Source: JAFEDN01 sp965651935 (GTDB taxonomy: Bacteria > Pseudomonadota > Gammaproteobacteria > Coxiellales > Coxiellaceae). From it: DNA of 40,021 bases. The stretch spans positions 1 to 40,021 of the forward strand of contig CBFGTC010000016.1 of NCBI GenBank assembly GCA_965651935.1, read 5' to 3'. A program made the translations under genes and the position numbers. Positions 24,042 to 31,553 of this stretch are shown here, piece after piece (positions within the stretch are counted from its first letter, which is position 1; each line of letters starts with the position of its first letter). The notes under the pieces are model-generated. The model was not told the DNA's origin. It saw only the letters and a list, made by a program, of their open reading frames with translations, and searched no databases.

Positions 24042-25637
24042 TTAAGAAAAAGAGTGTGAATTAATCTGTTCCGTAGAGGACTGTTCGGCAGGTTTGCTAA
24101 TCTTAGCAAAAAAATTAGATTGATTTTGATATAAATTTTGACTGTTTTTATCTTTCAAAAGATAAGAGCAAAGCAGTATAAAAGCCAAAATGCTTGTGTT
24201 TGATCTACCATTAGTCAATATGGCAAAGCCTAGCGTCAAGATTAAGGCGAATTGAGCTAACCGAAGAAAATTGTTCGTCAAACTAGATTCAACTCGGTTT
24301 TGAATTTTCAATTGGATATCGTTTTTGGAAATGAGTACAAAATTTTCAGTGAATTGCGGCTCAAATCCAGGCGCTACTTGAAATGATAGAGTTCGCATCA
24401 TTTGTATTAACAGTAATTTTATTAATACTGGCGAAATAATCATCCCAGGACAACTTCTCGAAGAATTTCTTACTCCAAAAGGCATAAAAACGTCTTTATT
24501 GTAACATTTACTGTTAGCAAAGCGTTCAGGTTTAAACTCTTCTGGTTGAGACCAATCATTTTCACTCATGTGCACCGCCGTGATCGGAATAAATAAAATA
24601 GTTTTCTCAATGATTGAATATTGATTTTTTTCACCTTTAAGTATGGTATGGTCAATTTCACGAGCGGTATAAGGGGCTACGGTATATAGACGGAACGACT
24701 CTTTGATCACACAATCTAAATATTTAAATTTGATTATATCATTAAATTCCAGATCTTTTTTTCCTAATACCTGATTAATTTCGTCAAGTATTGTTTTTGC
24801 TACAGTTGGATTTTTTGCAATAGCATATAATGTCCAAGCAATAGAAGAGGCAACGGTATGATAGCCGGCCATTAACATCATTTTTATAATGACTAAATTT
24901 TTTTCATTATCATATTTGCTGCAAAGTTCAGTATAAAATACCTTTTTCTTTTTTTCTGATTCTTTATAGAGCTTAATAAGCTCAGATGTGATTGAGTTTA
25001 TAAACGTGATATTTCGATCCAATTCTTGTTGAGTTATGTCATCTTTTCCTTGAAATTGTAATTTTAACGACGATTTTAGAGCATGATGGATCGCCTCGCC
25101 TAAGATTTCACTATCCGGGTAATCTATACCAAATATCAAACTTACATTAAGTCGCATAGCCAAGGCTTTAGTTTTATTTTGTATCTTCAGGATGCCATAG
25201 CTTTTCTTTGACTCATTTAACCAACTATTCATTGCATTCGTAATTTGTTCTACGATAAAAGAAAACTGTTCTTTCAGCAATTTTGGTGAATATTCTGTAC
25301 GTATCAACTGGTTCAATTCCTCAATTTCAGGTTTAGGCCAAAACATCACATTGCCTATTAAAGGATCTAAAAATTTATATAATTTTTCAGGCTTATTTGA
25401 TTTATTTTTAGAGCAATTTTTTATATTTTTGACATTTGTTGTGGAAAGGAACAAAGCATCGCCTATAAAAAATTTGGTAATCGAACCAAATTTGTCATGC
25501 AGGAACCTCTGAAGAGTCATAAAATCCCCTTTCATAGTTTCTTGAGGGCCTGGAATATCATTTATCGATAGGATGTTTTCAACTTTAACTTCATCTGATG
25601 GTGAAACAATGCGGATATCATTATTTTTTTCATTCAT
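24042..25637 (-). CDS. Cytochrome P450 with C-terminal membrane tail
   Basis: This 531-residue heme monooxygenase shows the P450 landmarks in order. The I-helix oxygen-binding motif is AGYHT (257-261), the K-helix is ESFRL (E313, R316), PEEFKPERF precedes the heme loop, and the cysteine ligand C396 lies in FGVRNSSRSCPG. The loop is two residues longer than the usual F-x-x-G-x-R-x-C-x-G and lacks its second glycine. Unlike typical soluble bacterial P450s, it carries two hydrophobic segments after the catalytic domain (about 457-475 and 482-494), which should anchor it to the inner membrane, and a polar tail. No ferredoxin or reductase gene is nearby. The substrate is unknown. Codon use is AT-rich, like the operon it faces. 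Confidence 0.88.
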   Translation of the reverse strand: MNEKNNDIRIVSPSDEVKVENILSINDIPGPQETMKGDFMTLQRFLHDKFGSITKFFIGDALFLSTTNVKNIKNCSKNKSNKPEKLYKFLDPLIGNVMFWPKPEIEELNQLIRTEYSPKLLKEQFSFIVEQITNAMNSWLNESKKSYGILKIQNKTKALAMRLNVSLIFGIDYPDSEILGEAIHHALKSSLKLQFQGKDDITQQELDRNITFINSITSELIKLYKESEKKKKVFYTELCSKYDNEKNLVIIKMMLMAGYHTVASSIAWTLYAIAKNPTVAKTILDEINQVLGKKDLEFNDIIKFKYLDCVIKESFRLYTVAPYTAREIDHTILKGEKNQYSIIEKTILFIPITAVHMSENDWSQPEEFKPERFANSKCYNKDVFMPFGVRNSSRSCPGMIISPVLIKLLLIQMMRTLSFQVAPGFEPQFTENFVLISKNDIQLKIQNRVESSLTNNFLRLAQFALILTLGFAILTNGRSNTSILAFILLCSYLLKDKNSQNLYQNQSNFFAKISKPAEQSSTEQINSHSFS

Positions 25638-25730
25638 AAATAAGTTTTCCGTGCAGAAATTAATTTAAAGTGAACCTATACGAATTCTAATGGATTTTAT
25701 AATCATTGTCTATTCGTCATATCTTTAATA

Positions 25731-25898
25731 GGGTCTGTTGACATTGAATTGCGGTTCCAACACCAACAATAAAACGAGTTTGCAATGACCCGACTAATGC
25801 TCACTGATAAGTGCTGGTCGAAGTTAAGGATAATCATGCTCTATCATATGCGGGTCGGCTGTCCTTGACGCGACCTACCGCCAACCTTTAAACTCTGG
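25731..25898 (+). pseudogene. IS5-type transposase relic
   Basis: From the ATG at 25785 the frame reads MTRLMLTDKCWSKLRIIM, then LYHMRVGCP, a TGA stop in place of the expected tryptophan, then RDLPPTFKLW. Full IS5-family transposases have about 20 more residues between the first two pieces (including the helical TVEG stretch), so there is an internal deletion as well as a stop. GGGTCTGTTGACATT at 25731 looks like the element's left terminal repeat. The rest of the element is gone. The remaining bases of the 428-base gap between P450 and rarA hold nothing I recognise. Confidence 0.7.
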
Positions 25899-26065
25899 AA
25901 TTCAATATATCAAAAATTTAACCGCTGGTCTTCAAAAAATAAAAGTGTTTTCAAAGTTAGGATTTATTTATATAGAAACAGCAGTTCCATTGAGATTAAT
26001 CGAAATGACAAATTTTGCCATGCACAGAGTTGCACCATAGTCAATAATTTGCTATTAAGCTGTTT

Positions 26066-27406
26066 ATGTTCCGCGATAATGAATTTATTCCCCTTGCCAC
26101 CCGCATGCGACCCCGCAGCTTAGACGAATTCGCTGGACAAACTCATTTGCTATCATCAGGTAAGCCTGTATATCAAGCCATTAATCAAGGCCATCCACAC
26201 TCCATGATATTTTGGGGGCCGCCCGGCATAGGCAAAACCACTCTCGCGGAACTCATAGCAAGAAGTTGCCATGCCCAGTTCGAACAAATTTCAGCGGTAT
26301 TGTCGGGGGTAAAAGATATCCGCGATATTATCGCCAAAGCCAAAGCTGGCCAAACTAAAACCAAACAAGCCACAGTATTATTCGTCGATGAAGTTCATCG
26401 TTTCAATAAAGCCCAACAAGATGCATTTTTACCGCATGTGGAGGAGGGCACAATTATCTTAATTGGTGCGACCACGGAAAATCCCTCTTTCGAACTCAAT
26501 AATGCTTTATTGTCGCGCTTGCGCGTTTATGTTTTAAAACCGTTGTCTCGTGATGATTTACTTAAAATCATTGAGCTTGCATTAACTGACACAGAAAGAG
26601 GATTAGGGGATAAGCGTATTGAATTAGCGTCAGAATTGCGTGAAAGAATTGTGCAATTCGCGGATGGTGATGCGCGTCAATGCCTCAATACCTTGGAAAT
26701 TTTAGCGGATTTTGTGACCGAAAAGAAAGGTCGAAAAATAATTGATGAGTCAACCCTAAATGAAGTGTTACGTACTACCCTGCGCCGTTTTGATAAAGGT
26801 GGGGAATATTTTTATGATCAAATTTCGGCTTTACATAAATCTGTACGCGGCTCCGATCCTCATGCGGCATTATATTGGCTGGCGCGGATGCTTGATGGCG
26901 GTTGCGATCCGGAATACATTGCTCGAAGAATATTACGCATGGCCAGTGAAGACATTGGCAACAGCGATCCCCGCGGTTTAGATATCGCCCTCGCGGCCTG
27001 GCAAACTTATCAGCGCCTAGGCTCTCCTGAAGGCGAATTAGCTTTGGCCCAGGCCGTAATCTATTTAGCCTGTGCGGCTAAAAGCAATGCAGTCTATACG
27101 GCCTTTAATGAAGCGATGCAAGATGCCAAAACACTCGGGTCGTTAGAAGTCCCGCTACACTTACGCAATGCGCCAACCCGTTTGATGCGCGAGCTGGATT
27201 ATGGAAAAGAATACCGATACGCGCATTCTGAAGCCGAGGCGTACGCTGCGGGTGAACGTTATTTCCCCGATCAAATGGCGGAAAAAGAATATTACTATCC
27301 TACTGACCGCGGTTTAGAGATTAAAATCAAAGAAAAATTAGCCCATTTAAAAGAACTCAACGCCAAAGCTCGAAAAAATAAATTCATCAAAAAACAATAC
27401 AAATAA
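26066..27406 (+). CDS. rarA: Replication-associated recombination protein A (AAA+)
   Basis: This 446-residue ATPase acts at stalled replication forks (RarA/MgsA, related to clamp loaders and eukaryotic WRNIP1). It starts PLATRMRPRSLDEFAGQTHL, has Walker A WGPPGIGKTTLAE (51-58), Walker B VLFVDEVHRFN, sensor 1 GATTENPSFELNNALLSRL, and the C-terminal tetramerisation region with SDPHAALYWLARMLDGGCDP and the YPTDRG motif near the end. It usually follows lolA directly, but here lies 6 kb away. The ribosome site before its ATG is poor. Confidence 0.95.
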   Translation: MFRDNEFIPLATRMRPRSLDEFAGQTHLLSSGKPVYQAINQGHPHSMIFWGPPGIGKTTLAELIARSCHAQFEQISAVLSGVKDIRDIIAKAKAGQTKTKQATVLFVDEVHRFNKAQQDAFLPHVEEGTIILIGATTENPSFELNNALLSRLRVYVLKPLSRDDLLKIIELALTDTERGLGDKRIELASELRERIVQFADGDARQCLNTLEILADFVTEKKGRKIIDESTLNEVLRTTLRRFDKGGEYFYDQISALHKSVRGSDPHAALYWLARMLDGGCDPEYIARRILRMASEDIGNSDPRGLDIALAAWQTYQRLGSPEGELALAQAVIYLACAAKSNAVYTAFNEAMQDAKTLGSLEVPLHLRNAPTRLMRELDYGKEYRYAHSEAEAYAAGERYFPDQMAEKEYYYPTDRGLEIKIKEKLAHLKELNAKARKNKFIKKQYK

Positions 27407-27466
27407 TAAACGATGAGCTGCTAGAATCTGTTCAAAGTCTTTTAAATAGATGCTATTCTTTTCAGA

Positions 27467-27515
27467 TCTCCCCCTGTGGGAGAGGTGGCCGCGCCTAGCG
27501 CGGCAGGTGAGGGGT
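27467..27515. repeat. REP-like element in the serS leader
   Basis: TCTCCC/GGGAGA with loop CCTGT (27467-27483) is followed by GCCGCGC-CTA-GCGCGGC (27488-27504), a seven-pair GC-rich hairpin, then AGGTGAGGGG that can pair back to the first C-run. The strongly GC-rich double hairpin contrasts with its surroundings and is typical of dispersed REP sequences. It ends 24 bases before the serS ATG, so it would lie in the serS transcript leader if transcription starts upstream. Confidence 0.65.
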
Positions 27516-27538
27516 ATAAAAAATATCAGGTAAACCAA

Positions 27539-28807
27539 ATGCTAGATCCTAAATTATTAAGACAAAATCCACAGGCCTTAGCAGCGCAATTGGCGCGGCG
27601 AGGATTTGTCCTCGATACCCACATTTACCAAGAGTTAGAAGAGCGCCGCCGAACAATTCAAACCAAAGTGCAGGAACTGCAACAAGATCGCAATAAATCC
27701 TCCAAAACGATTGGTATAGCAAAAGCCAAAGGTGAAAATTGCCTTGAGCTTATGGCCAAAATGTCTCATTTAGGAGATGAGCTGAGCGCTTTAGAACAGC
27801 AATTGGAAAAAATTCAAGATGAGCTACACCACTTTCAATTACAAATCCCAAATCTATTAGACGAATCCGTACCCGAAGGAAAAAGTGAAAAAGAAAATCG
27901 GGAAGTATTGCGCTGGGGCGTCCCCACCGTGTTTGATTTTCCCGTGCAAGATCATGTCGCCTTAGGAGAAAGCCTGGGAGGCATCGATTTTGAAAGCGCC
28001 GCTAATTTATCGGGCGCCCGTTTTTCTGTGTTGCGCGGCCCCATTGCCCGTTTGCACCGAGTCCTGGCCCAATTTATGCTAGATTTACATGTTAGCAAAC
28101 ACGGCTACCAAGAAGTTTACGTGCCTTATTTAGTTCAAAGCCAAGCTTTATACGGCACTGGCCAATTACCCAAATTTAAAGAAGATTTTTTTTATATCAG
28201 TGGTGACAAAGATTTATGCCTCATCCCCACCGCGGAAGTGCCGTTAACCAATTTAGCGCGCGACCAGATTTTTCAAGCTGAAAATTTACCAATTAAATTA
28301 GTCGGTCAAACCCCATGTTTCCGCAGCGAAGCTGGTTCTTATGGCAAAGATACCCGCGGAATGATCCGCCAACACCAATTTGAAAAAGTGGAGTTAGTGC
28401 AATTCGTGAAGCCGGAAGAATCTTTCCAAGCTTTGGAAGAGCTTAGCCTCCATGCTCAACGAGTGTTACAGGAGTTAAAAATCCCTTACCGCGTCATGTT
28501 ATTATGCGCAGGGGATACCAGTTTTAGTTCAGCAAAAACTTATGATATTGAGGTTTGGCTGCCGGGACAAAATTGTTATCGAGAAATTTCCTCTTGCAGT
28601 AATTGCACGGATTTCCAAGCTCGGCGCTTATCAGCCCGCTGGCGCGAAAATTCTCAAACCAAACCTGAGTTACTGCACACTTTAAATGGATCAGGTTTAG
28701 CAGTAGGTAGAACGTTAGTTGCCGTGATGGAAAATTATCAAGACAAAAATGGCCGCATTCGAGTGCCAGAAGTACTACAACCTTATCTCAAAGAAACATT
28801 AATTTAA
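27539..28807 (+). CDS. serS: Seryl-tRNA synthetase
   Basis: This 422-residue class II enzyme charges tRNA-Ser (and tRNA-Sec where present). The N-terminal antiparallel coiled coil (about 30-105; EERRRTIQTKVQELQQDRNK) grips the tRNA long arm. Motif 2 is PCFRSEAGSYGKDTRGMIRQ, and motif 3 is the GSGLAVGRTLVA stretch near the C-terminus; EISSCSNCTDFQARR is the serine/ATP pocket. The start at 27539 gives the normal MLDPKLLRQNP beginning; a longer frame would read through the REP-like element. Its stop overlaps the convergent L,D-transpeptidase gene by four bases. Confidence 0.96.
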   Translation: MLDPKLLRQNPQALAAQLARRGFVLDTHIYQELEERRRTIQTKVQELQQDRNKSSKTIGIAKAKGENCLELMAKMSHLGDELSALEQQLEKIQDELHHFQLQIPNLLDESVPEGKSEKENREVLRWGVPTVFDFPVQDHVALGESLGGIDFESAANLSGARFSVLRGPIARLHRVLAQFMLDLHVSKHGYQEVYVPYLVQSQALYGTGQLPKFKEDFFYISGDKDLCLIPTAEVPLTNLARDQIFQAENLPIKLVGQTPCFRSEAGSYGKDTRGMIRQHQFEKVELVQFVKPEESFQALEELSLHAQRVLQELKIPYRVMLLCAGDTSFSSAKTYDIEVWLPGQNCYREISSCSNCTDFQARRLSARWRENSQTKPELLHTLNGSGLAVGRTLVAVMENYQDKNGRIRVPEVLQPYLKETLI

Positions 28808-29478
28808 AGTAACACCGGGTCGTGGTCTTCTTGAGGGGCATAAGAAAAAATAACACTGCCTTCGGCAATAAGCTTGATAAGCGGATTCAAGTCCCCTGGA
28901 TTGACAGCGATACAACCAAAGCTGCGTCCAATCCTGCCGGTCGCATGAACAAAGTCTTCACTAACATAGGCAGCCGAATGAACCACCAAGCCACGTTTTT
29001 TGGCATTATCGTTAATATTTTTTTCTAAGCCATCAATCACCATGCTTTTGCCATGATGGCCAAGGTAAGTTCCTTCGGTGACAAACACACCAACACTGGA
29101 TTGTTTAGAGTTTAAGGTGTTGGAAAAATGAGTGCTTATCATGTCGCCGGTATTACGGCCATGCGCGACCAAAATATTCATCAAAACCCGGTCGTTTTGT
29201 AAATTTATCACAAATAATCTTTTTTTAACGGATGGCTGTGTGTAATCAATGATAGTCAAGATAGGTTTGCTGACTTTGCCATGTAAAGTAGCATAATTAT
29301 AGGCTCTTAAAGCTAAACGAATGACATGTTGGCTAAGATGGGTATTCTTCACAATATTATTAACGTGAATCTCGTTGATATTGACCGCTGAGGCACTTTT
29401 GATCAATGCCAAAAACAATGCCACAGCCGCAATAAACCCCAACCACAAAGCCCGGGCTTTATGCAAATTACTCATCAT
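28804..29478 (-). CDS. L,D-transpeptidase-fold periplasmic protein (YkuD_2 type)
   Basis: This 224-residue protein belongs to the murein L,D-transpeptidase catalytic domain family. An N-terminal hydrophobic segment (ALWLGFIAAVALFLALIKSA, ending in ASA) is a signal peptide or anchor. The core has ILTIIDYTQPSVKKRLFVIN, VAHGRNTGDMIS, FSNTLNSKQSSVGVFVTEGT, VHSAAYV with the histidine, and GRIGRSFGCIAV with the catalytic cysteine in the S-x-GC motif. Such enzymes cut or form peptide cross-links in peptidoglycan. The start at 29478 follows GGTGGA at a suitable distance; a GTG at 29490 and an ATG at 29475 are alternatives. It stands alone. Confidence 0.85.
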   Translation of the reverse strand: MMSNLHKARALWLGFIAAVALFLALIKSASAVNINEIHVNNIVKNTHLSQHVIRLALRAYNYATLHGKVSKPILTIIDYTQPSVKKRLFVINLQNDRVLMNILVAHGRNTGDMISTHFSNTLNSKQSSVGVFVTEGTYLGHHGKSMVIDGLEKNINDNAKKRGLVVHSAAYVSEDFVHATGRIGRSFGCIAVNPGDLNPLIKLIAEGSVIFSYAPQEDHDPVLL

Positions 29479-29594
29479 CGCTATTTCCACCAGATGAAAT
29501 GGCTATTGTATCAATTTCCTTCTTGGGTCGCGAGTATTCAGCCTGGCTTTAAAACCGCTAAAAATAATCGTATTATGTCCATAGGAGGAAAAAT

Positions 29595-30455
29595 ATGAAA
29601 AAAATAGCTTTATGGATAAGCATCAGTTGGCTTATTTGCACGCTCAATTACGCCTTTGCAGAACAGACTTTAGTCAATATTTATACCAGTCAAGCAAAAA
29701 CTCCTCTTAATCTGCCTTCATTAAATATGGAAAAATTAAAATCGGGACAACAAACTTTAAGGGTAGGGCATTATAATCAATTGCCGCCTTTTTATTTTCT
29801 CAACGCCGATTCACAACCCGGTTTTGGTCATGATATTTTTGTGGAAGTAGCCAAAAAAGCAGGTATCCCTAAAATTGAATTCATCGGTTTTGATAATAGT
29901 ATCGACCTCAACGCATTATTAACTCAAGGCAAGATAGACGTTATCGCTAATTCTTGGGATTTGCCTGGCATGAGAAAACAATTCTTGTTGACTAATCCTT
30001 ATTATACCAAGGGAGGTCTTAGTTTTTTATATTATAAAGATAAAGGTTCGTTTCAAAATGCAGATGATTTAAAAGACCATACCATTGGGGCGTTTAAAGG
30101 GGGATATGCAGCCCGCTATTGGCTGCCTACACATGGCATTAGTAAAAATTCCACAAAGACTTACACCAGTCTCAAAGAGCTGATGTTTGCGCTTAGAGAT
30201 GGGGATGTTGATGTGGCGGTGGTTTATCATCCGCTTGCTCTATTTGCGAAAAGGCAATTTACTGACCAATTGGATGTGAGTTTAGCGCAACCGATCAATG
30301 ATGTTTATGCGGTCCGCAAACAAGACCATGAACTTCAAACCACGCTGGACCAGGCCATCCAGGCATTGGCAACGGAGGGCATACTGGATAAAATTGTATC
30401 GCAATATCTTGATAATTCACCGCTCCCAACAACTCAACAACAGGTGGGCAAATGA
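29595..30455 (+). CDS. Periplasmic solute-binding protein, family 3
   Basis: This 286-residue protein resembles amino-acid-type ABC substrate-binding proteins. The signal peptide MKKIALWISISWLICTLNYA is cut near FAEQ. The binding core has LRVGHYNQLPPFYFLNADS, PGFGHDIFVEVAKKAG, LNALLTQGKIDVIANSW, YYTKGGLSFLYYKDKG and GDVDVAVVYHPLALFAK. GGAGG precedes the ATG. No permease or ATPase gene is nearby, so it may serve a distant transporter or act as a sensor or enzyme. It overlaps the following aminotransferase gene by ATGA, suggesting a link with amino acid or D-amino acid metabolism. Confidence 0.82.
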   Translation: MKKIALWISISWLICTLNYAFAEQTLVNIYTSQAKTPLNLPSLNMEKLKSGQQTLRVGHYNQLPPFYFLNADSQPGFGHDIFVEVAKKAGIPKIEFIGFDNSIDLNALLTQGKIDVIANSWDLPGMRKQFLLTNPYYTKGGLSFLYYKDKGSFQNADDLKDHTIGAFKGGYAARYWLPTHGISKNSTKTYTSLKELMFALRDGDVDVAVVYHPLALFAKRQFTDQLDVSLAQPINDVYAVRKQDHELQTTLDQAIQALATEGILDKIVSQYLDNSPLPTTQQQVGK

Positions 30456-31432
30456 CGTTACCCATTTTAAAAGACCAAGAAATATTGGAAAGCTTACAAA
30501 ATCAAACCAATCCTTTTTTTAAAGATTATTTTGCCTATTATTCTTCTTGGTATGGCGGTATTACTCAAAATCCAGCATTGATGCTATTGCCGGTGGATGA
30601 CCATATTGTTCATCGCGGTGATGGGATCTTTGAAGCCATTAAAGTGGTAGGCGCATCGGTTTATTTATTGGATGAACACTTAAACCGTTTATTTCAGTCC
30701 GCTGAAAAAATCAGTTTAAAAATTCCCCACTCCTATGAAAAAATTAAACAAATTATTTTACAAACTCTTCGGGTGGCTGGAAAGGAAAATGCGTTAATAC
30801 GCCTGTATATTTCACGAGGGCCAGGAAATTTTGGGGTAAATCCCTATGAAGCATTAAACCCTCAAATTTATATCGTTATCACGAAGTTAATGGAGCCTTC
30901 ACCGGAAAAATCCAAATTGGGTGTAAGAGTTGGCCTTAGTAAAATTCCGGCAAAACTTCCTTTATTTGCCCAAGCTAAAACCTGCAATTATTTAGTGAAT
31001 GTGTTGATGAAAAAAGAAGCCGTGGAGCAGGGACTGGATTTTGTCGTGGGCATGAATGAACAGGGTTTTATTACAGAGAGCGCGACCGAAAATATTCTTA
31101 TTGTTGATCATAATGGCATGATCACTTATCCGCCACTCGAAAGTATTCTACGAGGCACAGTGATGATGCGAGCATGTGAATTGGCCCGCGAGGTGGGTTT
31201 TAGTGTTAAAGAAAGCGCCTTTACTGCCGCTGAACTACAATCAGCGCAAGAAGTTTTTATCACCGGCACGACTCAAAATGTATTACCAGTAGTAGAGTTC
31301 GCCGGTCGTCGTATTGCGGATGGCAAGCCGGGCCGGATAACCTTGCAACTACAGGATTTAATTTTAAAAGATATCCAAAATAAAATTCGTGGAACTCAAT
31401 TCGCCGTCATTGCGAGCGAGCCGTACCCATAA
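30452..31432 (+). CDS. Class IV PLP aminotransferase
   Basis: This 326-residue fold-type IV enzyme belongs with branched-chain aminotransferase, D-alanine aminotransferase and aminodeoxychorismate lyase. Conserved pieces are HRGDGIFEAIKV, RLYISRGPGNFGVNP, the PLP-lysine region AKTCNYLVNVLMKKEA, GFITESATENILIV, ESILRGTVMMRACELA and the phosphate loop EVFITGTTQNVLPVVEF. The exact reaction cannot be decided by eye. It is coupled to the binding protein gene by an ATGA overlap. The last residues (FAVIASEPYP) are encoded by a dispersed repeat sequence that starts GTCATTGCGAGCGAG at 31406, so the native C-terminus was probably altered. Confidence 0.85.
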   Translation: MTLPILKDQEILESLQNQTNPFFKDYFAYYSSWYGGITQNPALMLLPVDDHIVHRGDGIFEAIKVVGASVYLLDEHLNRLFQSAEKISLKIPHSYEKIKQIILQTLRVAGKENALIRLYISRGPGNFGVNPYEALNPQIYIVITKLMEPSPEKSKLGVRVGLSKIPAKLPLFAQAKTCNYLVNVLMKKEAVEQGLDFVVGMNEQGFITESATENILIVDHNGMITYPPLESILRGTVMMRACELAREVGFSVKESAFTAAELQSAQEVFITGTTQNVLPVVEFAGRRIADGKPGRITLQLQDLILKDIQNKIRGTQFAVIASEPYP

Positions 31433-31433
31433 T

Positions 31434-31465
31434 CAAGGGGTGATTATTTCCATAATCACCCCTTG
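31434..31465. terminator. Perfect 14-pair hairpin between convergent genes
   Basis: CAAGGGGTGATTAT (31434-31447), loop TTCC, then its exact reverse complement ending at 31465. It starts one base after the aminotransferase stop and lies before the convergent GT87 gene. No clear T-run follows on either strand, so termination is likely but not canonical; it may equally be part of the inserted repeat. Confidence 0.45.
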
Positions 31466-31469
31466 CATT

Positions 31470-31545
31470 ATTGCAATTGACTTTGGCAGAAAGGCAAACT
31501 AACTATCAAGGGGTTACGTGGCCTTCATTGCAATCGACTGTGGCA
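31470..31545 (+). repeat. Two 19-base direct repeats
   Basis: ATTGCAATTGACTTTGGCA (31470-31488) and ATTGCAATCGACTGTGGCA (31527-31545) differ at two positions. They lie between the hairpin at 31434-31465 and the end of the GT87 gene, in the same patch of repetitive DNA. Possibly a duplicated dispersed-repeat arm. Confidence 0.55.
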
Positions 31546-31553
31546 AATGACAT

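Noticed and set aside
29595..31432. LqsA/CqsA-like signal synthase encoded by the PLP enzyme near 30.5 kb
   Set aside because: The gene is a fold-type IV aminotransferase, unrelated to the alpha-oxoamine synthase family to which LqsA and CqsA belong.
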